Shown: positions 12,791-24,088, counted from the first letter of the stretch. The stretch: 64,000 nt of DNA from Omphalotus guepiniiformis (GCA_028554645.1 JAQOOI010000050.1:124001-188000); one strand, 5' to 3'. Program-made: numbers and translations. The notes: generated by a model not told the origin, from the sequence alone.

Positions 12791-13098
12791 CATACAAAGT
12801 CTAGTATTGTTGTTTACCAGCGGCATAGGTGTTGAATGAAGTGCTAGAACACTTGTACATACTTCAAGTACATAAAATACTATACTAATGACTTTAATAC
12901 CTATTGTAGATAGTTATACCATGTATGTAGGGTCATTCTGGAGTGTTTAGAGCGCGCGCAAGAATGTGGACACTCATTTTCACACCTCATGCACGGCCTG
13001 ACACAACAGGACCAAACAATATGTAAATCCTTACATGTCTGGAGAAATCTAAGACACTTGGATAGCAATTCTTGTGCATTAAGCTACTATTACAATGC
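12791..13098. other. Spacer with no recognised feature
   Basis: About 300 bp between the copia remnant and the LTR2 that starts at 13099. It may be the left part of the copia gag region, but the frame is lost. Nothing else is recognised. Confidence 0.35.
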
Positions 13099-15246
13099 TG
13101 ATGTGCTTGGTATGGGGTATGAATAAGAAGAAGTGCTAACTAACTCAAATGAATCTATCAAGCACTCAAAACACACACACAACACACAAAGACTTTTAAG
13201 TTTGTGGGGCTTGGGGGACTAACAAACTCTGTGAAGCGAACAAGGTTGTTGTAAGAGGAGCTCAGAGACACAGTCAAAACCAACGCGGTGATGAGAATGA
13301 TACAGGGAAATGAACTGCTAAAGGGCTAATGAACAAAAACCCAAAAACAACCAAAACAACCAAGTCACTCAAAAGGTGCGAGTCTGAGGGGGCGTTGTCA
13401 AAGGTTCCGCACGACCAAACTTATGGCTTCTTTATTAGAACTTTATTTCTTTATCACAAGAACTTTATAGTTGAGCTTTTAAAATACACTAAGGCAAAAA
13501 GTAGCACAAGACAGTTTTGAACAAGACAGGTGTTCACTGCACAATCACAACCAATTGACCACAAGATCAAACAACCAATTCCAATAACACAACCAGTTCA
13601 ATTCAACCAACAATGATCTTTATACAATATCGCAATAAACACTGGACTATAAACAGACTAGGGCAACTTTATGTTTTTGGTAGGATTTCCCTTCACAGGC
13701 ATGATTCATGTTATAAAGACAATCCCCAGTGACCCTGTGACTCTATGGTACTCTCCTGGATTTTCTCTCTCCAAGTTACTGCCCCTTTATACATACTGCC
13801 AGTCCAAAATTAATAAAAACGGAAATTATAGCTAAACTGTCCTGTTTTATATATATACCTATATCTGTGTATGTAGGTTGTAAGTATCTGTGTCAAGTAT
13901 GTCCATTATTACTTGTTATAGATCTATTTTATGAGGCAAACCTCAAAAATGTGTTTTAATTCCATTATTTTTATTGTAGGGAATATTTAGCCCCTTTATT
14001 TCATTTTTACGGATTTCCTTGACATTTCTCGGGCATCTGGGTTCCATAGGATTAATCACCTGATAGAAATTATACCCCTCAAAGTATCACATTGTTTCGT
14101 CAAAGGAACTCCTTCAATTCAGTAGTATTCCGAGAAATTTTACTGATTGAGTTTTTACACCTCCTAACCGGTTTCTTGTCAAGCAATTTTCACCGGACAA
14201 TTAATCGAAGCAAATTTCCTCGATCAACTTTTGTTCCTGGCAATTAATTAAGGAGTAAATACCCCAAAACTATTCTAGATCCATTATTTCGACTCTATTT
14301 CGTGTTCCATCCATTTTTAGTTCCCGCCGGGTTTTTATTCTTTGTTGACTGGAGGAAGATGTTCCCCTAATAATTATATGATGCAATTGACGTTGTGATG
14401 TCAGAGTTCTCGTTATGAGATTGGGTGAGTCTGATTCAACAGTGGATGGCTATTGAACAATTCTCTACATCACAACTATACTGACTAGCCTAGAACCTTG
14501 ATACATGTTGTACCATAGGTAATAGAACATGCTTTATTACTCAAATCACAACACATTTTGATTGACAAGGCGGGCACCTTTCAACCCTCTATATCCCTCA
14601 CTGCAAATGCCTAAACTGATTAATCACCTGGCTTTTAATGCAGGTGCCAAAAATCGGCACATCAGCGGCACAGATAACTCTATGCTACACACCACACAAA
14701 CAAACTAACACGTAACTTAAACAGATCACCGCGACCAGTGACTACAAAAGATACAACAACCAGACGATTGTTGGGAGATGCCAGACGACTTCTCACTTAG
14801 TGGAGTTGGTTATAGGAGGATTTCAGAACTGCCAGACGACGAGTTCAATGAGTGACCAGACAATCCACTCTTATTCACACTACACACACAGGCTCCGTGA
14901 TACCAGACGATTCCGCTTGTAAACACTTAGGCTCACTGACTTATAAACTAACGCGAAGGTTAACACTTTTTACAACTTCTAATCACTCAGAGGGACTTAA
15001 GCTTTTCCACACACAAATGCTATTAGCTCTATGGGAGGCTCGGGAACCTGTCCTTCCTTGCCCAGGTTCTATTTTCTACATACAGTATTTCTATTTACAT
15101 AGTACAAATAAATGTCGCAATACTTGACAGTTATGAGAGATATGGTGCATATAGTGCACCGCGTAAGGTAGGGATGAAGTATAGTACGCAGGAACAGGGT
15201 ATCCTATATCAGTTTATAATCTTGCCGTTTTTAGAAAGTATTGCGG
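13099..15246 (-). mobile_element. LTR2 copy a, split by a solo LTR1
   Basis: 13099-13288 and 14669-15246 are contiguous in the second copy at 40417-41191, which serves as an empty-site control for both LTR1 insertions. The plus strand starts TGATGTGCTTGG; the last 13 bp of the LTR (TAGTTTGCTAACA) are not next to 15246 but at 26656-26668 in reverse. In the sense (minus) orientation it would run TGTTAGC..CACATCA. It contains five copies of CCAGACRA (14763-14905). The low-side flank shows no primer-binding site, so it is a 3' or solo LTR. Open frames in it (for example 14852-15127) are non-coding. Confidence 0.8.
13289..14664 (-). mobile_element. Solo LTR1, copy A
   Basis: 1376 bp, ends TGATGAGAATG and CGGCACATCA, flanked by GCGG at 13285-13288 and 14665-14668. 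The empty site at 40593-40610 reads GACGCGGCAC, so the 4-bp duplication is proved by comparison. In sense (minus) orientation: a short hairpin in the first bases, a TATAAAGGGGC-type box near 13790, AATAAA signals near 13430, the conserved block at 13391-13413, then the U5 end. No internal element sequence is attached, so this is a solo LTR left by LTR-LTR recombination. Confidence 0.9.
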
Positions 15247-16118
15247 TGATGTGCCGATTTTCGGCACCTGCATTAAAAGCCAGGTGATTAATCATTTAAG
15301 CATTTGCAGTGAGGGATATAGAGGGTTGAAAGGTGCCCGCCTTGTCAATCAAAATGTGTTGTGATTTGAGTAATAAAGCATGTTCTATTACCTATGGTAC
15401 AACATGTATCAAGGTTCTAGGCTAGTCAGTATAGTTGTGATGTAGAGAATTGTTCAATAGCCATCCACTGTTGAATCAGACTCACCCAATCTCATAACGA
15501 GAACTCTGACATCACAACGTCAATTGCATCATATAATTATTAGGGGAACATCTTCCTCCAGTCAATAAAGAATAAAAACCCGGCGGAAACTAAAAATGGA
15601 TGGAACGCGAAATAGAGTCGAAATAATGGATCTAGAATAGTTTTGGGGTATTTACTCCTTAATTAATTGCCAGGAACAAAAGTTGATCGAGGAAATTTGC
15701 TTCAATTAATTGTCCAGTGAAAATGGCTTGACAAGAAACCAGTTAGGAGGTGTAAAAACTCAATCAGTAAAATTTCTTGGAATACTACTGAATTGAAGGA
15801 GTTCCTTTGACGAAACAATGTGATACTTTGAGGGGTATAATTTCTATCAGGTGATTAATCCTATGGAACCCGGATGCCCGAGAAAGGTCAAGGAAATCCG
15901 TAAAAATGAAATAAAGGGGCTAAATATTGCCTACAATAAAAATAATGGAATTAAAACACATTTTTGAGGTTTGCCTCATAAAATAGATCTATAACAAGTA
16001 ATAATGGACATACTTGACACAGAGACCTACAACCTACATACACAGATATAGGTATATATATAAAACAGGACAGTTTAGCTATAATTTCCGTTTTTATTAA
16101 TTTTGGACTGGCAGTATG

Positions 16119-16126
16119 TATAAAAG
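16119..16126 (+). promoter_or_regulatory. TATA box of LTR1 (copy B)
   Basis: TATAAAAG followed by GGCAG, preserved in copies A, C and D and at the equivalent place in the LTR3 and LTR4 sequences. It would place the start of the retroelement transcript near 16150, leaving an 870-bp U3. Confidence 0.6.
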
Positions 16127-16462
16127 GGCAGTAACTTGGACAAACAAAATCCAGGAGAGTACCATAGAGTCACAGGGTCACTGGGGATCGTCTTTATAAC
16201 ATGAATTGTGCCTGTGAAGGAAAATCCTACCAAAAACATAAAGTTGCCCTGGTCTGTTTATAGTCCAGTGTTTATTGCGATATTGTATAAAGATCATTGT
16301 TGGTTGGATTGAACTGGTTGTGTTATTGGAATTGGTTGTTTGATCTTGTGGTCAATTGGTTGTGATTGTGCAGTGAACACCTATCTTGTTCAAAACTGTC
16401 TTGTGCTACTTTTTGCCTTAGTGTATTTTAAAAGCTCAACTATAAAGTTCTTGTGATAAAGA

Positions 16463-16479
16463 AATAAAGTTCTAATAAA
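16463..16479 (+). terminator. Two overlapping-spaced AATAAA polyadenylation signals in LTR1
   Basis: AATAAA at 16463-16468 and 16474-16479, about 20-35 nt before the block TGCGGAGCCTTCGACAAC (16499-16516). The position downstream of the TATA box fits the R/U5 boundary of an LTR. The same arrangement is seen in copies A and C; D has lost the first signal (GATATAAAG) and keeps the second. Confidence 0.5.
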
Positions 16480-16623
16480 GAAGCCATAAGTTTGGTCGTG
16501 CGGAGCCTTCGACAACACCCCCTCAGACTCGCACCTTTCGAGTGACTTGGTTGTTTTGGTTGTTTTTGGGTTTTTGTTCATTAGCCCTTTAGCAGATCAT
16601 TTCTCTGTTTCATTCTCATTATC

Positions 16624-16638
16624 TGGAGCCCACCGCGA
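16624..16638 (+). promoter_or_regulatory. Primer-binding site of Gyp1
   Basis: TGGAGCCCACCGCGA, two bases after the LTR1 end, begins with the TGG that pairs with tRNA CCA. Gyp3 has TGAAGCCCACCGCGA two bases after its own, unrelated LTR2 (40400-40414). Conservation next to two different LTR types supports the call. I could not assign the priming tRNA. Confidence 0.65.
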
Positions 16639-16839
16639 GGGTCAAAAGTACAAATTGACTTCGTGAGGGACAAATTCGTGGCTTTCTAACGGAATTTTAC
16701 CGTTGAATTACAAGGAAATTTGTGTTGTGCAATAAAGTACTGTTTTGTTCTATACAGTGCTACATAGAGCTTTTGCTTTATTTTTTGGATTGTGAAGTTC
16801 ACTTGTCAAAATTAGTGGACCTAGCAAACCTAAACCAAA

Positions 16840-18619
16840 ATGTCAGACAAAGAATTCCCAAAGAGCTGGTGAAGAAGTTTTAAACTTTCAATCCAGATCT
16901 TCTACAAGAGAAAGGAGTGTTACTAGTTCCGCATCTAAGGGCAAAGGGAAATCAGTACCAGAGCCTGAAAGTGTTGATCCAGTATTACCTGGTTCTTTTG
17001 TTCTGTCATCTGACAATAATCGGGAGTTCATACCCGGTGAATTTGATCGTTTACGTCCGCCTAAATCTACTGTTGGATTTGGAAAGTCTTATAGACTACC
17101 TGCTTCAGCACAAAAATCTAAAAAGAGTCTCAGAGAAGTTACTACTATGCCTGCTACTAGTACTACTGGTGCTGGTCCAAGTGGACAAAGTAGAGGAGAT
17201 GATGATATAACCAGAAACAATGATAATACAAGGACAACTTTTGTGGGAGTTCATGAACTTTCTCCAGAAGCATTGAAGGAAATCCAGAATGATAAGCTTC
17301 CTAAGAAATCAAAAATGGCACCTATCTTTGACCATGTAGATCCTGGCAGTTTGATAAGCTGGTTGGAACAAGTGGAAGAAATATTCCTGAAAATGGGAAT
17401 TAAAGATGATGCAGCAAAGATTTACTTAGCTACAGACTGGATGACTCATGATACAAAGAAAAGGGTTGAAGCTTACCCTGAAACAAAAAGTAGAAAGTGG
17501 GGAACATTCAAAGATGCTTTGAAACAAAACTTTCCAGAGTCTTCTTTAGAAGAAGGAGGTTCTCTGACCAAGTTGAGAAAGTTAAATTCAGAGTATGCAT
17601 ATATTCCATTGAAGAACTTTGATAAGTTCTTTAAGTTTAAAAGGCTGTTTGAATATGAGTATAAGAAAGCTGCAAAGCCACCTGCTGTTATCTCTAACTT
17701 AGAGGCAGTAACTCTGTTTGGCAGATCTTTAGAACCTGCTTTCTGGGATAAAGTAAAGGATAGACTGGAAAAGACTTATATAGCTAATCCAGATAATCCT
17801 AGAAGAAGGGAAGACAAGTATCCTATTGAGGATGTGATAGCTGCTGCTGCCCACATCTGTGAGAATAACATGGATGATGGTTTTGCAATAGTTGGCATGT
17901 CTCTAGCTTCTGAAACAGAAAGAAAAAGAAGTTACACACCTTTTAATATTAAAAGGGAGAATGTTGAGAAGAATGAATTTGAAAGAAAGATTGCTGATAC
18001 GATGGATAGGCATGAAGTTGCTTTGAAACAGGTGCAATCCAGATTTGAAGAGAATCAAGCTACCTTGATCTCTCAAGTTCAAAAAGTTCTTGCAGAAACA
18101 TTAGGTGGTAACAATGATATGAATATACCACACATGCAATCTATTGCTATGGGTCAGAACCGTGGTAATAGATATGCAAACCCACAAGGACCTACAGAAT
18201 ATTCTTGTTATTTCTGTGGTGAGAAAGGGCATATTGCTACAAATTGTCCTCACCAGAAATCACAGTTTGAGAAGGGATATTTAGTTAGGAATGCAAGAGG
18301 AATGATAGTCATGAAAGATGGACAAGTGGCTCCATCTGGTGATATGAATTCTTCTAGAAAGGACAAAATTGAAGCTATTGCTAAACAAAAGGGTTGGGAT
18401 AAGGAAGTTGGCAAAAATGCCTTCATCTTTGCAGAAGAAAGTGACATGAGATATAATATGCCTAGTGGACCTTCTGAATCTCAACATAATAGTTTTGATA
18501 TGTCAGTCTTTACCAACACCTTGTTGAAGATTTCAGAAAGATTGGATAGAATTGAAAATCAGGATAAAAGCCAGACTTCAAATGGTCAGGCTTCTTACTT
18601 GAACCAGTTGGGAAACTAA
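16840..18619 (+). CDS. gag: Gyp1 gag, with an early 1-nt frame break
   Basis: Capsid/nucleocapsid protein of a Ty3-like retrotransposon. An ATG at 16840 (MSDKEF) is one frame away from the long reading frame that runs from about 16859 to the TAA at 18617-18619, so one base has been gained or lost near 16858; the first in-frame ATG after that is at 17147 (490 codons). The product has a Ser/Lys-rich N-terminus, a retrotransposon gag core (GSLISWLEQVEEIFLKMGI, about residues 65-85 counted from 17147), a coiled region (EKNEFERKIADTMDRHEVAL) and one CCHC zinc knuckle (CYFCGEKGHIATNC, near 18212). The homologous gag of Gyp3 (40329-38623) has the same plan. The following ORF starts 8 nt after the stop. 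Confidence 0.85.
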
Positions 18620-18627
18620 GTGTTCCG

Positions 18628-20006
18628 ATGATGGGATCTAGTACTAGAAATGTGTACAGTACCGCAAAGAAGGTCCCTGAGGATAAACAAAGAGTTGGTA
18701 TTAAAAAGAGAATGGAAGTAGAAATTATAAGGCCTAAAGGATTTGATAAAAGGTTGTATGTACCTCCACCCTTGAGAATGGAGGAGTTAGAGAAAGAAAC
18801 AAAGGATAATGAAGAGGCTTTACTAAGAGATCAAGAGGATATAATGGATCCTTCTATAAAGGATATGGTTATTCAACCAGGTCAAAAAGAGATTAATGTT
18901 GAACCTGCTAAAGAAAGGCCATTTGATAGAGTGGAGCCATTACAAAGAGATCCTATTCCTAGTAACCAAGCTTTGAACAAAGTTAGAAATGAAATGATTG
19001 AAAAAGTTAGAAATGTTCAGAAAGAAAGTAATAAAGAGAATGCTATAGTTTATAAAGAAACAGCTAGAAAGATTGGAAATTTTAGACATGCTTCTACTTT
19101 ATCTAAACCAGGTTTAGAAGAGGAAATGACAGAAAAGATTTTCAATATGGATATTACTGTTCCAGTTGGAGACCTTATGGCTGTATCTCCAGGCATTAGA
19201 GCTGTTATATTGAGAAAAGCTAGAAATAGAAGGGTTGTTGAGAGAGCAGAGAAGGCTTTCTTGCAGATAGAACCTAATCAGAATGATTTGAATCCTATTC
19301 AAATAGACTCTGAGGTGAAACCAATAAAGAAAGTAAATGTTGAGGATATTTGGTCTTTAAAGGAGACTTTCATTACATTGACAAAAGATACTGGTGATTT
19401 GAAAGCTGGTACTATTGTTCACCAAGATGTAGTTGAGCAATTCCTTAGAGATCTAGGTCCTAACAAGAAAGATAAAGTTATACTGGTGGCTAGAGAATCA
19501 GAAGGACTTAGAGTGGTATTCCCAAAAATCAATAACTCTGATGAAACTGTGGAAGCTGTTCTAGTGATTCTCAGATCATATCAATGGATCAAATGGTAGC
19601 AATGGGACTTGGAATGTCATGGGATCCTGATGTAGTGATTCACATGCAAAGTGCAAATGGGAGTTTAAAGCCTACTAAGGGTATGGCTAGAAATGTACCT
19701 TTTGTATTTGGGGACTTAACAGTCTACTTGCAAGTTCATATTGTGGAAGAGGCTCCATATCAAGTTTTACTTGGTGTAAACACCCAAAGTATAATAAACA
19801 ACTTTGAGGATGGAGGTCAAGAAATAACCATAACTGATCTAAATTCTGGCTACAAGTGTACTATTGGAACCTATCTGAGAGGAAGAGGTGTTAGAATTGA
19901 ACAGAAGAAAGAAGGATCTACTCTTAAGGAGATTTGTAGACCTCCACCTGTGGTACCTAAAGATGTACAAGAAGGGGTTGTAAATTTTCAGACCTCTATG
20001 ATCTGA
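18628..20006 (+). pseudogene. Gyp1 ORF2: charged linker plus aspartic protease, broken at the active site
   Basis: Starts ATGATG 8 nt after the gag stop, in the -1 frame relative to gag. The first ~300 codons are Lys/Glu-rich with no known domain. The protease follows. In Gyp3 the catalytic word is LLDSGSQI; in Gyp1 the same place (19560-19575) has lost a few bases, so the frame changes and the Asp-Ser-Gly triplet is gone. Downstream the reading continues from 19584 as MVAMGLGMSWDPDVVIHMQSA.. to the TGA at 20004. This ORF does not run in frame into RT: RT lies in the -1 frame, entered at the slippery heptamer at 19982. Retroviral-type aspartic protease is inferred from Gyp3, not seen intact here. 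Confidence 0.7.
19982..19988 (+). promoter_or_regulatory. -1 ribosomal frameshift heptamer AAATTTT (Gyp1)
   Basis: A AAT TTT in the ORF2 frame fits the X XXY YYZ rule. A -1 slip continues into SDLYDLIGPQGEVAL and the RT ORF, 16 nt before the ORF2 stop (TGA, 20004-20006). Gyp2 has the same heptamer at 41655-41661. Gyp3 has GGGTTTT at the same codon position (37380-37374), followed by the homologous SSFEELIPDQGEAAV. Confidence 0.75.
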
Positions 20007-23000
20007 TTGGCCCTCAGGGAGAGGTAGCTCTAAGAGTTGGCCTGAAAGAAAATGGTGAATTGTTTGTGGATGGGTATAAACTACCTGATGAAGATGGAAC
20101 TTTTAAGAAAGAAGAATTGGCAGAAACTTTTGTATTTGCTGCTAAAGAGTATGTGGGAAAAGATAAAGAAGCTACAGAAGTGCTAGATGCTTATATAAAC
20201 TCTACTACTATAAAGAGTAGGGGAAAAGACAAGCAAGTGTTCTGTAGTTGGAGAGAAGAGTTGAAAGAAAAGAAGGATACTATGTTTCAAGAGAAGAATT
20301 CTTGTAATATAGAGAAAGAGAAAAATGATAAAGAGTTTGTAGATGTGTATGGAAAGTACAAATCTGTAAAGAATAAAGTTAGACCGGTTAAAGCTACTTT
20401 ACCGGCTGAGTTTCGTGTAGAAAGGAATATTTTTGGTGATCCGTTAGCAGAAATGCCGGAATTATCTCCAAATCCACCCGAGTTCACACCGGGTGAAAGA
20501 TACAATGAAGAAAGAAAGAATATCATAGACAAAAATCATGATGAAGGCTTTTTATGGCCAGAAGAAATGAAGTTAGTTCATCATTTGATGAAACAACAGG
20601 AAAAAGCTTTTGCTTGGGAACCTGCAGAAGGAGGAAACTTTAGAACAGATTTCTTCCCACCTGTGAAATTTCCAGTCTTACCACATGTACCTTGGGTTGA
20701 AAGAAACATCCCAATACCACCCGGTATATTTGATGATGTGTGTAAAATTATAAAGGCAAAAATTGATTCTGGAGTTTATGAACCTTCAAGTTCTTCTTAC
20801 AGATCAAAATGGTTTTGTGTTTTAAAGAAAAATGGAAAAAGTTTGAGATTGGTGCATAGTCTGGAACCAATGAATAAAGTTACTATACAACATTCAGGAA
20901 TTCCACCAGCTACTGCAGATGTTGCTAGAAACTTTGCAGGAAGAGCATGTCTAGGAACACTGGACATCTTTGTTGGATATGATGAAAGGTTGATAGATGA
21001 TGATTCTAGAGACTTAACCACCTTCCAAACACCATTTGGGCCACATAGACTAGTAAAACTGCCTATGGGTTGGACTAACTCAGTACCTATCTTTCATGAT
21101 GATGTTACTTTCATTCTAAGAGATGAAATTCCACATGTGACTATACCTTATGTTGATGATGTACCTGTAAGGGGTCCAGCAACAAGATATGAGTTACCAG
21201 ATGGCAGATATGAAACTATTCCTCAAAACAATGGTATAAGGAGATTTGTATGGGAAAATATGCAGAATATGAATAGAGTGATACAAAGAATGAAATATGT
21301 TGGTGGTACATTTTCTGGTACAAAGGCATTCATTTGTGTAAAAGAAGGTATGGTTGTTGGTCACCGTTGTTTATATGAGGGTCAAGCACCTTCTAATAAG
21401 ATAGCAGAAGTGGTCACTACATGGCAAAGATTTGACTCTAAGACAGATGTCAGAGCTTTCTTGGGTACTGCTGGCCAACTTAGACAATTTATAAAGGACT
21501 ATGCTAAGATTGCTGCACCTTTGCAATATTTGACCAGAAATGTTCCATTTGAGATGAAGGCTGAACAATGGGATTCTGTAGTAGCTCTTAAAGAAGCTAT
21601 CAGAGTTGCACCTTGTTTGAGACCTATAGACTATATGTCAGAAAATGGGATTACACTTGCTGTAGATACCTCTTGGATGGCAGTTGGATATTATATATAC
21701 CAAACTGACCCAGAAGATCCTAAGAAGAAGTACTTTAACTACTTTGGTTCAATTACATTGAATGAAAGGGAAGCAAGGTTTTCTCAACCAAAAAGAGAGC
21801 TGTATGGTCTGAAATTAGCTTTAGAAGCTTCTTATTACTTGATTTATGGGTGTAGGAATTTGACTGTGGAAACAGATGCTAGCTATATAAAGGGCATGTT
21901 GGATCATCCCAGTTCAGGTCCTAATGCAACTATAAACAGGTGAATAGAAGATATAAGGAAATATCAGTTTACATTGGTACATGTTAAGGGAACTTTACAT
22001 GGACCAGATGGTCTATCTAGAAGGGATCCTGGAGGTATAACAACTGAAAGACCACCTGTAAATGAGGAAGACTATGTAGATGAAGATAATGGAGAACCAT
22101 TACAGTTTAGAATGCAAAATGAAGAAGATGATATACCACTAGACTTTGAATCTTTCAGAGATAAAATAGACAATAGGGGTGGTTATCTTTTTGAAATGGC
22201 AAACTCTGAAAATGATTTTGAAGATGATTTGCAAGAATGCATAGAGGAAGAAAGGATTGCAGAATGTTATAGGATTAGAGTTTTAGAAGCTCATGGAATG
22301 GTGAAGAGTGCTTTTGCTCAAACTTTAGTAATTCCACCAGGAGATCCAGAGTGGAGTAATTCTCATCCTTATAGTGAAGTACATAGAAGGGATGAAGGAA
22401 AGAAGATGGATGATCTTCTACCTTTAATAAAGGATTGGCATCAAGACAAGAACTCAGCTGTTATTAAAAGTTTGAATAAAACTGAAAAGAGATCTTTTCT
22501 AAGACAAGCTGTTAAGTTCTTTGTTGATAAAGATGGTAAAATGTATAGAAGGAATGAAGAACTGGATGGTCAACACAAGTTGGTTGTATCTAAAGCAAAG
22601 AGAATGTACATGATGCATGCTGCACATGACAATGTGGGTCATAAAGGGATGTTTGCAACTAAAGCTGTCATAGACAAGAGATTTTGGTGGCCAGATATGG
22701 AGAAAGATATTAATTGGTTTGTCCAATCATGTCAGGCTTGTCAAAATAGAAAGTTGGAACTTCTGAAAATACCACCCACTCTTACTTATACACCTTCTTT
22801 GTTTCAAAAGGTTCATGTAGATGTGTTTAAAGTGTCACCACCTAGTAATGGCTGTTCAAATGTTGTTCATGGTAGATGTGCATTGTCTTCTTGGTCAGAA
22901 GGTAGAGCATTGAAATCAGAGACAGCAAGGTTAATGGGTGAATGGTTCTTTGAAGACATTATCTGTAGATGGGTTTGCCCTGATGAGGTTATCACTGATA

Positions 23001-23932
23001 ATGCCCCAGCTATGAGAGCAATGTTGAGATGGTTGGAAGAGAAGTATGGTATAAAAGGTATTACTATATCTCCATACAATTCTCAAGCCAATGGGAAGAT
23101 AGAAAGAGCTCATTTTGATATCAAAACTGCTTTGGCAAAAGCAACTGGTGGAGATTTGAAGAGATGGTACTGGTTTCTGAAACATGTCTTTTGGGCAGAT
23201 AGAGTGACTGTTAGAAGAGGTCTTGGATGTTCTCCATACTTCATAGTTACTGGGGCAGAGCCAATACTACCTTTGGATATTGTGGAATCAACTTGGTTGG
23301 TTAAACCTCCAGACAGAATTCTGACTCATGAAGAATTACTTGGATTCAGAGCACAAGCTCTAGCTAAGCATAGAACTCATGTGAATGAAATGAGGGAAAG
23401 AGTAGATGAAAACAAAAGAAGAGCATTGATAAAGTTTGAACAAGAATATGGAAATACTATAAAGGATTATGACTTTAAACCAGGAACTCTGGTTCAAGTC
23501 AGGAATACTCAGATTGAAAAGAGTTTAGACAGAAAGATGTATCCAAGATATAAGGGTCCCATGATTGTCATCAGAAGGACAAAAGGTGGATCATATGTTA
23601 TTGCAGAAATGGATGGATCAGTGCTCAAAGAAAAAGTTGCAGCATTTAGAGTCCTACCTCATGCAGCCAGATACGGACCTATACAATTGCCAGACAATAT
23701 CCATGAGCTAATAGACTTGGATAGTAAGCAATTGGAAGCTATGATTGAGGATGAAGATAAAGACTTGGTCAAAAATACAGATTATACTTTTGATGCCATA
23801 CCCAATCTTAGGCTTGAAGGGGACGGTTCTGATGAAGAAGACAGTGATTCGGATCTTGGAGATGACTTAGAAGACAATGAGGAACCAGATTGGGATGAAG
23901 GAGTCAAAACCAGGTCAAAAAGACAGACGTGA
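19988..23932 (+). pseudogene. pol: Gyp1 pol: reverse transcriptase, RNase H, integrase; one TGA
   Basis: About 1314 codons from the slip site to TGA 23930-23932, with a single internal stop (TGA 21941-21943, where Gyp2 has TGG). Order: linker; RT with WFCVLKKNGKSLRLVHSLEP, LDIFVGY (first catalytic Asp), LPMGWTNSVPIFHDD and YVDD (21149-21160); RNase H with AVDTSW, KRELYG and VETDASY; then GPDGLSRR; integrase zinc finger HAAHDNVGHKG..CQACQ; integrase core with VHVDVF, ITDNAPA and NGKIERAH (the D, D and E); and a GPY/F-like end (YPRYKGPMIV). There is no chromodomain; the C-terminus is a very acidic tail ending KTRSKRQT. The RT has FVGY where most Ty3 elements have RSGY. The element is nearly intact apart from three lesions (gag start, protease, TGA). 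Confidence 0.9.
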
Positions 23933-24088
23933 ACTCGAAGTTGCAACTAGTATTCTTCATTACAAAGTTATCTAGTCACTACACGACTCTGAGTATGAAC
24001 ATAATGTATAGTAAGGACAGTGTTTAGGTATATATAATATATGCCGGACATTTAAAAGAACGTTGTAAATAAAGTGGTACCAGGGAAA

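Larger units (their letters stand above)
15247..16621 (+). mobile_element. LTR1 copy B, abutting the Gyp1 primer-binding site
   Basis: 1375 bp, same family as copies A, C and D but plus orientation. It starts TGATGTGCCGATTTTCGGCA (the inverted repeat TGCCGA/TCGGCA lies within the first 20 bp) and ends CATTCTCATTA. The sequence right after it is TC plus a primer-binding site, so it acts as the 5' LTR of Gyp1. The left flank is GCGG (15243-15246), but the matching GCGG is at 26669-26672 beside copy C, which argues for an inversion between the two copies. The conserved LTR block is at about 16497-16517. Confidence 0.85.

Noticed and set aside
14852..15127. 91-codon frame repeated at 40786-41061
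   Set aside because: Conserved only because both lie in LTR2 copies; no other sign of coding, and it runs opposite to the LTR sense strand.
24067..24072. AATAAA between Gyp1 pol and AO3 as the true 3' end of the retroelement
   Set aside because: If RNA ended here no 3' LTR could be copied; no polypurine tract or LTR start follows, so I treat it as incidental or as a minor signal.
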